From positions 135,542 to 199,541 of the forward strand of contig PDSZ01000023.1 in NCBI GenBank assembly GCA_002748705.1: DNA of 64,000 nucleotides, written 5' to 3'. Below the pieces are notes generated by a model that was not told where the DNA came from, did no database searches, and was given only the letters and a program-made list of their open reading frames with translations. The position numbers and the translations under genes were made by a program. The DNA is from Candidatus Fermentibacterota bacterium. Lineage in GTDB: Bacteria > Fermentibacterota > Fermentibacteria > Fermentibacterales > Fermentibacteraceae. Positions 1 through 8,958 of this stretch are shown here, one piece after another (position 1 is the stretch's first letter; each line of letters opens with the position of its first letter).

Positions 1-4
1 GGCA

Positions 5-868
5 TCAGTTCTCCTCTTCTGTGAACCGGCTGAAAACACCATGGCCTTCACTTAACCCTGTGGCACGGGAAATTACCGGACACTTTACAACGAAAGAATG
101 AAAAATACGAGAATCGTTCAGTCCGAAAAGCCCCTCAAAGTTCCCCTGTCCCTTGGCTATTATCAAATCTGCACAGTTGAAGACATCAAGTGCTTTGCCT
201 TTTAATTGTTCCGGCAGGACAGATGGAGCATCAGTACTTCCTGAAACAAGCTCCGCTTCCAGATGAAGCCCTGCCTGTTCCGCATCGGAAATAACCGCAT
301 CGTTCATCACAGGCTTCTGTCTGGTCATGTAGTATCGTTTTCCTCTGAAACCGCTCAGTTCCAGAAAGAGCCTGTCCATTACAGTTTCTCCTGCGTTGTC
401 TCCAAGAATTAGAAGGGTTTCAGCCTTTTCAAGAAGGCCGAGAAATAGAGACCTCTCATCTGCAGCAAGCTGTTTGGCAAACACTTCCATCAGCTCTTTC
501 TTTGAAGGCAGCGGCTTTCCCTGCCCCACATCAAGAAGGTTGCACCAGGTGGAAGCGGCAAGGGCTTTTTCCGGTGGATTTTCAGAGTTTAGAAACTCAT
601 TGCGAAGAATACCGTATACTGAGAGCATCTCCTTTGTGAAAAAGGCCTTCTCTTCACTGTAGATATCTGTTCCCTGAAGTGAATCTTTTCTCAGCCATCT
701 CCATGCTTCAGAACCTGCCAGAGGAGGAGTCATGCCCTTTTCAAGTTCACTGTATACAGAGGCAAGGTATCTTTCCAGATACTCCCGGGAAAGACCGCTT
801 CGTCTGGTGTATTCGCTGAACCCTCTGCGAAAGCAGCTGAAACACTCTTCGCCAGGCTTAAGACCCAA
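5..868 (-). CDS. DUF89 family protein (ARMT1-like damage-control phosphatase)
   Basis: This 287-residue protein has the landmarks of the DUF89/ARMT1 metal-dependent phosphatase family. These are GDNAGETVMDRLF near residue 157, a following NDAV with aspartate, KGQGNFEGL near residue 240 and a late KCPV. Family members hydrolyse damaged or surplus phosphometabolites in the cytoplasm, and the metal site is built from the Asp/Asn of the GDNAGE and ND motifs. An N-terminal CFSCF is also typical of the subfamily with conserved cysteines. The gene is last in a minus-strand run behind pdxS and pdxT and its start overlaps pdxT by 11 bases, so a link to PLP synthesis (phosphosugar or phosphovitamin clean-up) is an inference. 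The substrate cannot be read from the sequence. Confidence 0.85.
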   Translation of the reverse strand: MGLKPGEECFSCFRRGFSEYTRRSGLSREYLERYLASVYSELEKGMTPPLAGSEAWRWLRKDSLQGTDIYSEEKAFFTKEMLSVYGILRNEFLNSENPPEKALAASTWCNLLDVGQGKPLPSKKELMEVFAKQLAADERSLFLGLLEKAETLLILGDNAGETVMDRLFLELSGFRGKRYYMTRQKPVMNDAVISDAEQAGLHLEAELVSGSTDAPSVLPEQLKGKALDVFNCADLIIAKGQGNFEGLFGLNDSRIFHSFVVKCPVISRATGLSEGHGVFSRFTEEEN

Positions 869-1448
869 TTCCAGACTCCCTTAGAAAGAGAGCGTGAACC
901 CTGGAGTCATCGGTGAGTTCAGGGTGGAAACTGCTGAGCCAGACATTCCGGTATCTCAGGAACACAGGCCCTTCTTTCACACTGCTGAGTACCTGAATCT
1001 CGTCACTGTCAGGGATGAGAAGAGGAGCCCTTATGAAAACCCCCGGATATGTTTCTTCAATACCGGTTATCTTCAGGTCTGCCTGAAAACTTGCTATCTG
1101 ACGGCCGAAACGGTTTCTCTCGGCTGTTACAGGTGCAAGAGCCAGGCTCTCCTGGTTTACTTTGTGCTCCCTTTCAGTAACCCTTGAGGAGAGCAGAATG
1201 GAGCCGGCGCAGGTGCCCCAGACCGGAAGACCTGCGCTGACTGTATTATTAATGGGCTCAGCAAGATTCCACCGCCGAACCAGTTTTATCAGGGCAGTGG
1301 ATTCGCCGCCGGGGATTACCAGAGCCTGAAGCCCTTTCAGGTGTTCAGGAAGACGGATCTCTCTGGTGGAACATTCAAGTGTTCTGAGCATCTGCACATG
1401 CTCAATAACCCCTCCCTGAAGGGCAAGTACTCCGATAACAGGTTTCAT
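858..1448 (-). CDS. pdxT: Pyridoxal 5'-phosphate synthase glutaminase subunit PdxT
   Basis: This is a class I glutamine amidotransferase of 196 residues, the normal PdxT length. It opens with IGVLALQGGVIEH, has the oxyanion-type motif PGGEST near residue 47, the nucleophile cysteine in GTCAG near residue 79, and the HPE of the catalytic triad near residue 175. It releases ammonia from glutamine and channels it to PdxS in the deoxyxylulose-independent PLP pathway. Its ATG overlaps the pdxS stop by one base (TAATG), so the two subunits are translationally coupled, as expected for partners in a complex. Confidence 0.96.
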   Translation of the reverse strand: MKPVIGVLALQGGVIEHVQMLRTLECSTREIRLPEHLKGLQALVIPGGESTALIKLVRRWNLAEPINNTVSAGLPVWGTCAGSILLSSRVTEREHKVNQESLALAPVTAERNRFGRQIASFQADLKITGIEETYPGVFIRAPLLIPDSDEIQVLSSVKEGPVFLRYRNVWLSSFHPELTDDSRVHALFLRESGIGS

Positions 1449-2341
1449 TACCAGCCTCTGTCAGCCATTCTCTGGTCTTCAGGAATAGTGGATATGTTGA
1501 TTCCAACCATCGCTTCTCCCAGACCGGCACTTACTCTGGCTATCACCTCAGGCCTGTCGAACTGGCTAACTGCCTCAACGATTGCTTTTGCCCTCATTGC
1601 AGGATTTCCGCTCTTGAATATTCCGCTGCCTACGAAAACACCGTCAACACCAAGCTGCATCATCAGCGCTGCATCTGCCGGTGTTGCAACACCGCCTGCT
1701 GCAAAGTTCACCACAGGAAGCGAGCCGTTCTCGTGGACATATTTAACCAGCTCGTAAGGCGCCCCCATTACCTTCGCAACTGACATGAGTTCCTCAAACG
1801 GAGTGGCCTGAAGGATTCTGATCTCGCCCAGCACCGACCTGGCATGACGAACTGCTTCAACCACATTTCCTGTCCCGGCTTCACCTTTAGTTCTTATCAT
1901 GGCCGCCCCTTCACCGATTCTTCTGAGAGCCTCGGCAAGAACAGTTGCTCCGCACACGAAGGGAACCTTGAAATCCCATTTGTTCACATGGTTTGCTTCA
2001 TCGGCAGGGGTGAGAACCTCAGATTCGTCGATGAAATCGATCTGAAGAGCCTCCAGTACCTGCGCTTCCACAAAGTGGCCTATTCTGCACTTTGCCATTA
2101 CCGGTATTGTTACAGCTTCCTGTATTCCTCTTATCATGTCAGGATCGGACATTCTGGCAACACCGCCCTGGGCCCTTATGTCTGCTGGAACTCTCTCAAG
2201 GGCCATTACAGCCACGGCACCAGCATCTTCAGCAATCTTTGCCTGCTCGGCGTTTACCACATCCATGATAACTCCGCCTTTTAGCATTCTTGCGTGACCT
2301 GTCTTTACCTTCCAAGTACCTTCATCTCTCACGAAACTCAT
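1448..2341 (-). CDS. pdxS: Pyridoxal 5'-phosphate synthase lyase subunit PdxS
   Basis: This 297-residue protein matches PdxS over its whole length. It has [21 protein letters not shown] at the N-terminus with the expected catalytic lysine of the KGGVIMD strand, then [14 protein letters not shown] and the [13 protein letters not shown] block, and later the [13 protein letters not shown] phosphate-binding block with the second lysine. It condenses ribose 5-phosphate, glyceraldehyde 3-phosphate and ammonia to PLP. The Shine-Dalgarno GAGGTAA lies over the stop of the upstream small gene, four bases away, so all four minus-strand genes from 2816 down to 5 look like one operon. Confidence 0.97.
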   Translation of the reverse strand: MSFVRDEGTWKVKTGHARMLKGGVIMDVVNAEQAKIAEDAGAVAVMALERVPADIRAQGGVARMSDPDMIRGIQEAVTIPVMAKCRIGHFVEAQVLEALQIDFIDESEVLTPADEANHVNKWDFKVPFVCGATVLAEALRRIGEGAAMIRTKGEAGTGNVVEAVRHARSVLGEIRILQATPFEELMSVAKVMGAPYELVKYVHENGSLPVVNFAAGGVATPADAALMMQLGVDGVFVGSGIFKSGNPAMRAKAIVEAVSQFDRPEVIARVSAGLGEAMVGINISTIPEDQRMADRGW

Positions 2342-2345
2342 AATT

Positions 2346-2816
2346 TTACCTCATAGATTGAACTGACATAAGAAACGCCTCACTACAGGACTGCCACCTT
2401 TCAAATGAGGCTGAAAGAAGCTCTTTCGAAAGCCGGCTGCTTACATTGCCGAAGCAAAGGCGACAGGTAATAATGCAGTCTGCACATGACTTAAGATAAG
2501 ATGCCCAGCGCGCGGCGGTTTCTTCCGGAAGATTATCCGTTGAGTGGAGAACAGCATAGCTGAGAGCCGCTTCAGCCCTGAGCAGGGATATTCCGGCGTT
2601 CAGCCTGTATACCCTGCCTCTGTCAAGACCTGCCCAGGAGTCAAGAAGCCCTGCCAGCTCCCTGTCGAGACCTGTGAAGGTCTCAGCAGATACAGGAAGA
2701 GACAACTCCCAGGTTCCTTCAGTCTGCGGCAATGCTCCTGTGAAGGTCTCAGCAGAGACAGGAAGGAACAACGCCGATGCGCACAGTAAAGCCATTAGTA
2801 TAAACTGCATTTTCAT
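2346..2816 (-). CDS. Small exported protein of unknown function
   Basis: I do not recognise this family. From the ATG at 2816 (preferred over the longer in-frame start at 2852) it reads [22 protein letters not shown], a good signal peptide, followed by about 130 residues of helical, cysteine-containing sequence with [11 protein letters not shown] near residue 110. A 22-residue block containing [10 protein letters not shown] occurs twice around the predicted cleavage site, and the DNA shows the same near-perfect 36-base repeat 66 bases apart. No clear ribosome binding site precedes the start. An AT-rich TATATT lies about 12-20 bases upstream and could be a -10 element. It is the first gene of the pdxST run, four bases before pdxS. 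Confidence 0.6.
   Translation of the reverse strand: MKMQFILMALLCASALFLPVSAETFTGALPQTEGTWELSLPVSAETFTGLDRELAGLLDSWAGLDRGRVYRLNAGISLLRAEAALSYAVLHSTDNLPEETAARWASYLKSCADCIITCRLCFGNVSSRLSKELLSASFERWQSCSEAFLMSVQSMR
2671..2772. repeat. Direct repeat (two 36-base copies, 66-base period) at a signal-peptide cleavage region
   Basis: The copies at 2671-2706 and 2737-2772 both begin CCTGTGAAGGTCTCAGCAGA and differ at only a few bases. The offset of 66 is a multiple of three, so the reading frame is kept and the minus-strand protein carries [10 protein letters not shown] twice, once at the signal-peptide end and once 22 residues later. This looks like a recent in-frame duplication. Confidence 0.85.
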
Positions 2817-2920
2817 AGTACGAATATATAACAGTGAACCGGTTGTCCACACCGTTTACACGCTGCCTTCAGGTTAGTATTATGTGCACTGAATTTCTGA
2901 CACCTTTTTTCGGAGGCCTA

Positions 2921-3295
2921 TTGAAAAATCTTGTTCTTCTCTTTGCTCTCAGCGCAGCTGCTCTGTCTGGAATTGTGGAGGACTGCAACCTGAGAGGTAT
3001 TCCTGTCACCTCGGCGCTTGTCTCCGATGAGCTTCTTACAGTGGAGATGGAGGGCAGCCTTGCTATGGGGGATTCTCTGCTTAAACACTATGGCGGTGTT
3101 TTCTTTCTCCTTGCAGACAGCATAAGTGCAGGATGGCCGGTTGTGGGCCTTCAGGTGGATATCACCGGAGCTTCTCTCATACTCTTCAGGGAAGATGTAT
3201 TCAGTGCAGTTGAGAGAATGCAGCAGGGGCTTGATGAGTCGGTTCTCGCAAGCTGGATACTTGAACACACATGGGTAACAGATCAGGGGTTATAG
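2921..3295 (+). CDS. Short exported protein of unknown function
   Basis: The family is not recognised. The best start is TTG at 2921, placed five bases after a strong GGAGG. It gives MKNLVLLFALSAAALSGIVE, a typical signal peptide, and a 124-residue protein. The in-frame ATGs further upstream lack a ribosome binding site and would bury the signal sequence. The mature part is acidic, with no cysteine after the first ones and no clear domain; VVGLQVDITGASLILFRED looks like a beta segment. The gene stands alone on the plus strand and its end overlaps the convergent sugar-transferase gene by six bases. Confidence 0.55.
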   Translation: MKNLVLLFALSAAALSGIVEDCNLRGIPVTSALVSDELLTVEMEGSLAMGDSLLKHYGGVFFLLADSISAGWPVVGLQVDITGASLILFREDVFSAVERMQQGLDESVLASWILEHTWVTDQGL

Positions 3296-4714
3296 CCCTC
3301 CTTTTCCAAAGAACATTACAGGTACTGTTTTCATTATGAGTCTGAAATCCAGTGCGCAGGTAGCGTCAATGGTATAGAGAAAATCCAGAAACTGTGACTT
3401 GTCGAAAGGCAGTCTGCTGCGTCCGTAGACCTGCCATATGCCTGTAAGCCCGGGCTTCACCTGAAACCGTCTTCTCTGCCATCCTCTGTAGTGTTCAAGC
3501 TCATATGGTATGCATGGTCTTGGGCCTACGATTGTCATTTCGCCTTTGAGAACATTGATGAACTGGGGAAGCTCGTCTATAGAAGTTTTTCGAATAATTC
3601 TGCCTATGGTGGTAACCCTTGAGGTCTGGTTCAGCTTGAAGGTTTCTTTCTCCTGGCCTGCGCTTTCTCCTTTGGCGTAATTCCTGAAATACTCCCTGTG
3701 GGCTTTTGTGTTGGTATTACCAACCTTCATGGATCTGAACTTCAGGAAATTGAAGTGTTTTTCCTCAAATCCAACCCGTTCCTGCCTGAAGATCAAAGGT
3801 CCTTTGCTTGTGAGTTTTATTCCCAGAGCAACAGCTGCCATAAGGGGAGAGAGTACTGTGAGGGCAGCAAGGGAAAGAATGATATCAAGTACTCTTGATG
3901 GAGCTTTGTTCCTGCCTTTAAGAATAAAGGTTATGGCACCGTAATCATCCAGGCTGAACCAGGGATCGAAGTATCCCAGGCTGAACACTTCAGGGCCGTA
4001 AATCACAAATGGGATATCCTTGTCGTTAAGGGTAACGCAGGTTTCAGCTATACAGTTCATTGTGTGGGATGAGTCAAAGAGAACGATAGCGCCGTCGCAT
4101 TCTTTCTCAGCGACTTTTGTCAGCACGGTATCAGCAGCCTTACCTGAATCTTCCGGAAGTTTTTCTGAACAGAGTGCCAGCTCTTTTCCGCCGGAATAGA
4201 CTATTGATTTCATTAGAAACCCGGCAACTGATTGATTTTTCTCAGGGTTTCCGATAATAAGAATTCTGGATCTTCTTCTGCCATTGTACAGCCATTTGAA
4301 GAACCCGGGCAGAATCAGCATTCTGGCAAGCAGTGAATAGGTCAGAAAAATGAACATGTTCATAACTGTTACCATACGGCTGTTTATGACTATACCTCTG
4401 GCGCCCTTAAGTATGAAAATGAAAAGTATGTACGCCCCTGTGACCAGAAAGACCGTTCTCATTGACCTGTAAAGCAACATGGATCTGTTCAGTGTAACTC
4501 TGATGGAATAGAGGTTTTCCACAAGTGCAGTGGAGAAGTAACCGACAAAAAGAAAAAGGAAGGTTCCCAGATACTCAGTAAGGGGAAAGACATTCAGTGA
4601 GCCGAACCTTATCATCACCGATGTGATTAAAGCCGCAGCGGTGATGACCATGTCAGTCACCACCCCTGCAGAGTAGTATCTGGTATTCAGCGAAAGAGCT
4701 TCTGCTCTGGTCAA
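3290..4714 (-). CDS. Exopolysaccharide polyprenyl-phosphate sugar transferase (WbaP/WcaJ type)
   Basis: This 474-residue initiating phosphoglycosyl transferase would attach the first sugar phosphate of a surface polysaccharide repeat to undecaprenyl phosphate in the inner membrane. The N-terminal half has four or five membrane segments and a CoA-binding-like domain. The C-terminal bacterial sugar-transferase domain starts near residue 270 and shows RQERVG, FLKFRSM, RKTSIDELPQ, GEMTIVGPRP and KPGLTGIWQVYGRS. The family's catalytic Asp-Glu pair lies in the DELPQ motif. The start is TTG at 4714 with AGGAAAGG upstream, one base after the stop of the aminotransferase gene, so the two are coupled. 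It is the last gene of the operon starting at 7229. Confidence 0.93.
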   Translation of the reverse strand: MTRAEALSLNTRYYSAGVVTDMVITAAALITSVMIRFGSLNVFPLTEYLGTFLFLFVGYFSTALVENLYSIRVTLNRSMLLYRSMRTVFLVTGAYILFIFILKGARGIVINSRMVTVMNMFIFLTYSLLARMLILPGFFKWLYNGRRRSRILIIGNPEKNQSVAGFLMKSIVYSGGKELALCSEKLPEDSGKAADTVLTKVAEKECDGAIVLFDSSHTMNCIAETCVTLNDKDIPFVIYGPEVFSLGYFDPWFSLDDYGAITFILKGRNKAPSRVLDIILSLAALTVLSPLMAAVALGIKLTSKGPLIFRQERVGFEEKHFNFLKFRSMKVGNTNTKAHREYFRNYAKGESAGQEKETFKLNQTSRVTTIGRIIRKTSIDELPQFINVLKGEMTIVGPRPCIPYELEHYRGWQRRRFQVKPGLTGIWQVYGRSRLPFDKSQFLDFLYTIDATCALDFRLIMKTVPVMFFGKGGL

Positions 4715-4715
4715 A

Positions 4716-5864
4716 TCAGCCTTTCCTGAAAAAGTCCTCTATTGCTCCTGCCACTTCTTTCTGCTGTTCATTGCCAAGTTCAGGAAACATTGGAAGTGTC
4801 ATGTTTTCTGCGGCGTTCTTCTCGCACACCGGAAAGTCTCCCTTTGAGTAGCCAAGGTGAGCATAGGCTTTCTGAGTGTGCAGCGGCTCAGGGTAGTGGA
4901 GTCCGGCGCCTATCTTCCTCTCTTCCAGGAACTCTCTGAGCCTTTTTCTTTCAGGTGTGTGCACTGCGTAGAGGTGGAATACATGTCTGGTTTCCGGTGC
5001 AACCTGAGGGAGTTCCAGAGGTGTCTTCGCAAGGAGTTTCTCATAACGCCCTGCAGCTTCAATTCTGCCGTTGTTCCAGTTGTGAATATACCCTGTCTTG
5101 ATTCCCAGCACAGCGCCCTGGAAGGCAGACATTCGATAGTTGTGACCGATGCAGTCGTAGTAATACTTCTGAGAAGAGCCATGATCCCTCAGACTACGCA
5201 TCTTTGCCGCAAGCCTGTCGTCGTTGGTGGTAACTGCTCCACCTTCTCCCCAGGCGCCCATGTTCTTGCCGGGATAAAAGCTGAAGCTGGCCGCATTGCC
5301 GAAACTGCCTGTGCTTCTTCCGGCTCTTGAGCCGTCATGGGACTGGGCGGCATCCTCAAAGAGATGAAGCCCGTATTGTTCTGCTATAGCCTCCAGAGCT
5401 TCATAGTCTGCCGCCTGGCCGTAAAGGTCAACTGCAACAATACCTCTTATGACAGCACCTGTTCTGGAATCCACAGGTTTGCCGTTTTTCATCGAGGCTT
5501 TAAGCAGCTCTTCAACCTTCTCAGGCGAAAGGTTCCATGTTACCGGGTCTGCATCTGCAAAAACCGGAACATGTCCTGCAAGTATTATTCCCTCGGCAGT
5601 TGCAGTGAAGGTATTGGGAGGGGTTATGAGACCGCTTCCAGCAGGAAGTTCAGAAGCCCATATCATTCCATGCACTGCAGCGGTGCCGCTTGAAAGGGCA
5701 ATGCAGTGTTTCACGCCACACAGCTCAGCGAACTTTTCTTCAAAGTTCTTTACCTTCGGTCCGAGAACATAGTAGCAGGTTTCCATTATTTCATCGAACT
5801 CAGGTCTTACTTCATCCCTTATCTGTAAGTACTGGGCTTTAAGGTCCAGGAAGGGTACTGCCAT
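4716..5864 (-). CDS. DegT/DnrJ/EryC1/StrS family PLP-dependent sugar aminotransferase
   Basis: This 382-residue protein is a fold-type I aminotransferase of the nucleotide-sugar family. It begins VPFLDLKAQY, has SSGTAAVHG for the phosphate pocket near residue 60, a central EDAAQSHDG near residue 170, and the Schiff-base lysine in FYPGKNMGAWGEGGA near residue 200. The C-terminal HLYAV and GAGLHYPEPLH blocks are typical. It would transfer an amino group from glutamate to a keto-sugar nucleotide and so supply an amino sugar for the polysaccharide made by its neighbours. The ATG overlaps the preceding glycosyltransferase stop (TGATG). Confidence 0.93.
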   Translation of the reverse strand: MAVPFLDLKAQYLQIRDEVRPEFDEIMETCYYVLGPKVKNFEEKFAELCGVKHCIALSSGTAAVHGMIWASELPAGSGLITPPNTFTATAEGIILAGHVPVFADADPVTWNLSPEKVEELLKASMKNGKPVDSRTGAVIRGIVAVDLYGQAADYEALEAIAEQYGLHLFEDAAQSHDGSRAGRSTGSFGNAASFSFYPGKNMGAWGEGGAVTTNDDRLAAKMRSLRDHGSSQKYYYDCIGHNYRMSAFQGAVLGIKTGYIHNWNNGRIEAAGRYEKLLAKTPLELPQVAPETRHVFHLYAVHTPERKRLREFLEERKIGAGLHYPEPLHTQKAYAHLGYSKGDFPVCEKNAAENMTLPMFPELGNEQQKEVAGAIEDFFRKG

Positions 5865-6784
5865 CAGTTATTCCTTTCAGTTCTGTCTTTCAGAAGTATC
5901 CAGTTGCTGTATCCCCCTATCTTTCTGCCTATGAGTTTTTCCACTCCGGAAAGGAGCCTCATGGACAGTTTCAGGTGTTTGTGGTCAGGGGGATTTTCCA
6001 GGTCCCTGAAGTCTTCCGCGTTCCAGTTCTTGTTTTCTATTCTTTCCTTCATGACCTGCGGGTGGGTTCCTTTGAATAGAGGTATTTTTTCAAGTGGGCC
6101 GTAGTCCCAGGGACGGCCAGGTTCAGGATGCCTCTTCTCCACCCATTCCTTTGGTCTGTGAAGAGAGTCAAGAGCTATGGTCTTTCTTCTCATCACAGAA
6201 GGGTGCCTTACCCAGCCGTAGTGATATATCCATCCCCTGCAGTCAATCACCTTCAGTTTTGTATCAGGGGTCTTTCTGAAGCTCTGGGCACTCTTTATGG
6301 ACCTGATCCCGCTGCGGTTTCTTATAACACGAATTTCTCTGTCGTACCAGTTATGCCCGCGGTGTACCCTGCTGTAGTCTCCCCAGAAGTGGTTGTATCT
6401 GAAAAGCAGACCGTCAATTTCCTTTCGGCTGTCTGCCCGCCTCAGAGCCTCCAGTATTCGGGAATGGTCTTCTTCATGCACCACTTCATCAGCCTGAAGA
6501 TAAAAACACCAGTCACCTGTACAGGCATTCAGAGCGATATTGGTCTGGTCGGCGTTTGTTGCCCCTCTCACGAACCGGTCAGGGTTCCACTTAGTGTGTA
6601 TGAGCTTCACCTTAGGGCTTCCGATGGATTCTATAACGGCCTGTGTGTCATCGGAGCAGTCTCCAAGATTTACTATGTATTCATCTACTATTGGGAGAAT
6701 TGAAAGAATGGACTCCCGAATGGGGTAATCCAGTCTTACTGCATCTCTTACAAAAGTGAATCCGGAAATACCGGTTTTAATCAC
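5864..6784 (-). CDS. Family 2 glycosyltransferase
   Basis: The 306-residue sequence begins ISGFTFVRDAVRLDYPIRES, as in cytoplasmic GT2 enzymes that recognise a nucleotide sugar. It contains the metal-binding DXD-like LQADEVVHEEDH near residue 97 and a long basic middle segment. There are no membrane segments. It most likely adds a sugar to the lipid-linked repeat started by the sugar transferase downstream. It sits between the half-size EamA gene (31 bases upstream) and the DegT gene (one-base overlap). The donor and acceptor sugars cannot be read from the sequence. Confidence 0.85.
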   Translation of the reverse strand: MIKTGISGFTFVRDAVRLDYPIRESILSILPIVDEYIVNLGDCSDDTQAVIESIGSPKVKLIHTKWNPDRFVRGATNADQTNIALNACTGDWCFYLQADEVVHEEDHSRILEALRRADSRKEIDGLLFRYNHFWGDYSRVHRGHNWYDREIRVIRNRSGIRSIKSAQSFRKTPDTKLKVIDCRGWIYHYGWVRHPSVMRRKTIALDSLHRPKEWVEKRHPEPGRPWDYGPLEKIPLFKGTHPQVMKERIENKNWNAEDFRDLENPPDHKHLKLSMRLLSGVEKLIGRKIGGYSNWILLKDRTERNN

Positions 6785-6815
6785 TGCTGGCTCCTTCTCA
6801 GTACTGCTGCCTTTT

Positions 6816-7229
6816 TCACAGGGAAATCAGCACTCCTCCGGCGACAGCCAGAATAATACCTATTATACCTGTGGCAGAAGGTTGTTCCCTGAGAACTGTC
6901 ATTCCAAAAATTACAGCTATGACCGGATACAGTGCGGAGATTGCCGTTGAAGTGCTCACAGGCCCTGAAGCCACAGCTTTATGATAGGAGATAACTGCAA
7001 GCCCTCCAAGTATTCCTGCCGCTGCGGCGAATATCACTCCCAGTGTGTCAGGATTTCTGAGGCTTTCACCTCTCACAACAAAAAGGGCGGCAATGGTCAG
7101 TGTGGAAAAAAGCGTGTAGATCATCACAGTCTGCCAGTGCCCTGTTCTGGAGGCGGACAGTTTCACAAGAACTGCCCAGAATCCCCATAGTACTGTTGCT
7201 CCAAGGCTGAAAATGATATGTTTCTGCAT
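6816..7229 (-). CDS. Single-domain EamA/DMT family membrane protein
   Basis: From the ATG at 7229, preceded by GAGGTAAC, this is a 137-residue hydrophobic protein with four or five membrane segments. That is one EamA domain instead of the usual two, and it ends with IIGIILAVAGGVLISL. Small proteins of this kind (EmrE/ArnE-like size) work as dimers and can flip lipid-linked sugars or export small molecules. It heads the polysaccharide operon, so a role in moving a sugar-lipid intermediate is plausible but inferred. It is divergent from the deiminase gene, with 70 bases between the two starts. Confidence 0.75.
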   Translation of the reverse strand: MQKHIIFSLGATVLWGFWAVLVKLSASRTGHWQTVMIYTLFSTLTIAALFVVRGESLRNPDTLGVIFAAAAGILGGLAVISYHKAVASGPVSTSTAISALYPVIAVIFGMTVLREQPSATGIIGIILAVAGGVLISL

Positions 7230-7299
7230 AGAATATGTTACCTCGCCGTTCATTTTCAGTAATATACTCCCTGCATACCCGGTATTGAGAAAGGCTATC

Positions 7300-8958
7300 A
7301 TGAAAAATCTGCTAGTTGCACTGCTTGCAATGGTTTCCATTGCAATTGCCGCAGATGCCGAATGGTCTGTCTGCAGGACTGAACAGCTTCTGCCAATCGG
7401 ATTCACAGAAGAAGAACTTACAAGAATACATGAGATAGGGACATATCGGGAACCTACCTCACCGCCTCCTTCCGGTGTGAGAAACCCTGCAGAGTTTGAG
7501 GCTGCAACAGGAGTTATGGTAAGGTATCCACTGGGAGTGCCCTACGACTTTCTCATTGATGTATCAAACAACAGTTACCTGTGGATAATAGTTTCTTCCT
7601 CCCAGCAGCCTTCTGCCCAGTCCGACCTTGCCGCTGCCGGTGTAAACATGGGCAACACCGGATTTATTGTTGCAGCAACCAACTCAGTCTGGGTTCGGGA
7701 TTACGGCCCCTGGTTCATCATTCTTCCAGATGGCACACAGGGGATCTTCGATTTCTCATACAACCGCCCCAGACCCCTTGATGATGCTTTACCCCAGGAG
7801 ATAGGAGATGCCTGGGGAATACCTGTGTACGCTTCTGAACTTATTCACACAGGCGGCAACTACATGTCCGGCGGCATGGGAGAAGCCATGTCCACCGACC
7901 TTGTATATACGGAAGATCCACATTCTCAAAGCTGGGTTGATCAGCAGATGGAGGACTACCTGGGAATCAATCCCTACACAACCTTTCCTGACCCCCAGGC
8001 AAGCTACATTGATCACATCGACTGCTGGGCCAAGATGCTCAGCCCTGACAGAATAATGGTCTTGCAGGTTCCCCCTTCCCACGGGGATTACGCAGCCCTC
8101 GAAGCTGTTGCCTCCCAGATTGCTGCAAGCCAGTCACCTTACGGCACTCCATGGAAGGTTTACAGGGTATTCTCCAGTGGAACAGAGGGCTATGTCAACG
8201 GGCTTCTTCACAATGACACCTACTACATGCCTGTATGGAACACAGGTAACGATTCTGCAGCGGAAATTGCATTCTCAGAGGCTCTTCCAGGGTACACTGT
8301 CAAAACTGTATACTATTCCCAGTTTCAGAACACCGATGCACTCCATTGCAGAACCAGAAATGTCATGGACAGGTACATGCTTGAACTGCTCCACACCCCT
8401 GTTGATTCACAGCAGTCCACATCGCCGGTTTCCGTAACAGCCTTCATAAGACCTGATCCGGCCAACACACTCACCTCGGCATCTCTCTTTTACAGAACAG
8501 ATTCAGATGCCTTTACCGAGCTTTCCATGACATCTTCAGGAGGCAGTAATTACACTGCTCAGATTCCTGGCCAGAGTAACGGAACTGTCGTTGACTACTA
8601 CATCAGAGCTGAGGATTCCTCAGGCAGGGTATCTGCACATCCCAGGTACGCTCCCGCCACATGGTTCAACAGCTACACTGTGTCTTCCGCCGGCATTGAA
8701 GGCGAATCATACAGAGGGTTCACCCCGCCTGAGATGCTCTCTTCAAACCCCTTCAATTCAGCAATGGTTTACAGAGGAGAGCCTGGAACATCATTCAGGG
8801 TCTATGACTCTGCAGGAAGGCTGGTTCACTCTGGCGAAGCAGACGATTCCGGAATAATGGAGTGGATACCTGCTTCATCTTTCGCAGACGGTATTTACCA
8901 TGCTGTGTTTGAGAGTCTTTCCGGTTACGGGAGCATAAAGGCAGTTCTTCTGCACTAG
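7300..8958 (+). CDS. Secreted peptidylarginine/agmatine deiminase-like protein with C-terminal sorting domain
   Basis: The ATG at 7300 opens a signal peptide (MKNLLVALLAMVSIAIAADA) and gives 552 residues. Residues about 60-370 form a porphyromonas-type peptidylarginine deiminase domain. It has WVRDYGPWF with Asp134, HTGGNYMSGG, DHIDCWAKM with His239 and Asp241, YVNGLLHND, and the nucleophile Cys350 in ALHCRTRN. All catalytic positions known for PPAD appear present. A beta-rich linker follows, then a sorting-type C-terminal domain of about 80 residues (SSNPF, VYDSAGRLVHSGE, FADGIYHAVF). The enzyme should convert arginine side chains or agmatine to citrulline or carbamoylputrescine at the cell surface. 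Whether it prefers peptides or agmatine is unknown. Its stop overlaps that of the convergent transporter by three bases. Confidence 0.88.
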   Translation: MKNLLVALLAMVSIAIAADAEWSVCRTEQLLPIGFTEEELTRIHEIGTYREPTSPPPSGVRNPAEFEAATGVMVRYPLGVPYDFLIDVSNNSYLWIIVSSSQQPSAQSDLAAAGVNMGNTGFIVAATNSVWVRDYGPWFIILPDGTQGIFDFSYNRPRPLDDALPQEIGDAWGIPVYASELIHTGGNYMSGGMGEAMSTDLVYTEDPHSQSWVDQQMEDYLGINPYTTFPDPQASYIDHIDCWAKMLSPDRIMVLQVPPSHGDYAALEAVASQIAASQSPYGTPWKVYRVFSSGTEGYVNGLLHNDTYYMPVWNTGNDSAAEIAFSEALPGYTVKTVYYSQFQNTDALHCRTRNVMDRYMLELLHTPVDSQQSTSPVSVTAFIRPDPANTLTSASLFYRTDSDAFTELSMTSSGGSNYTAQIPGQSNGTVVDYYIRAEDSSGRVSAHPRYAPATWFNSYTVSSAGIEGESYRGFTPPEMLSSNPFNSAMVYRGEPGTSFRVYDSAGRLVHSGEADDSGIMEWIPASSFADGIYHAVFESLSGYGSIKAVLLH

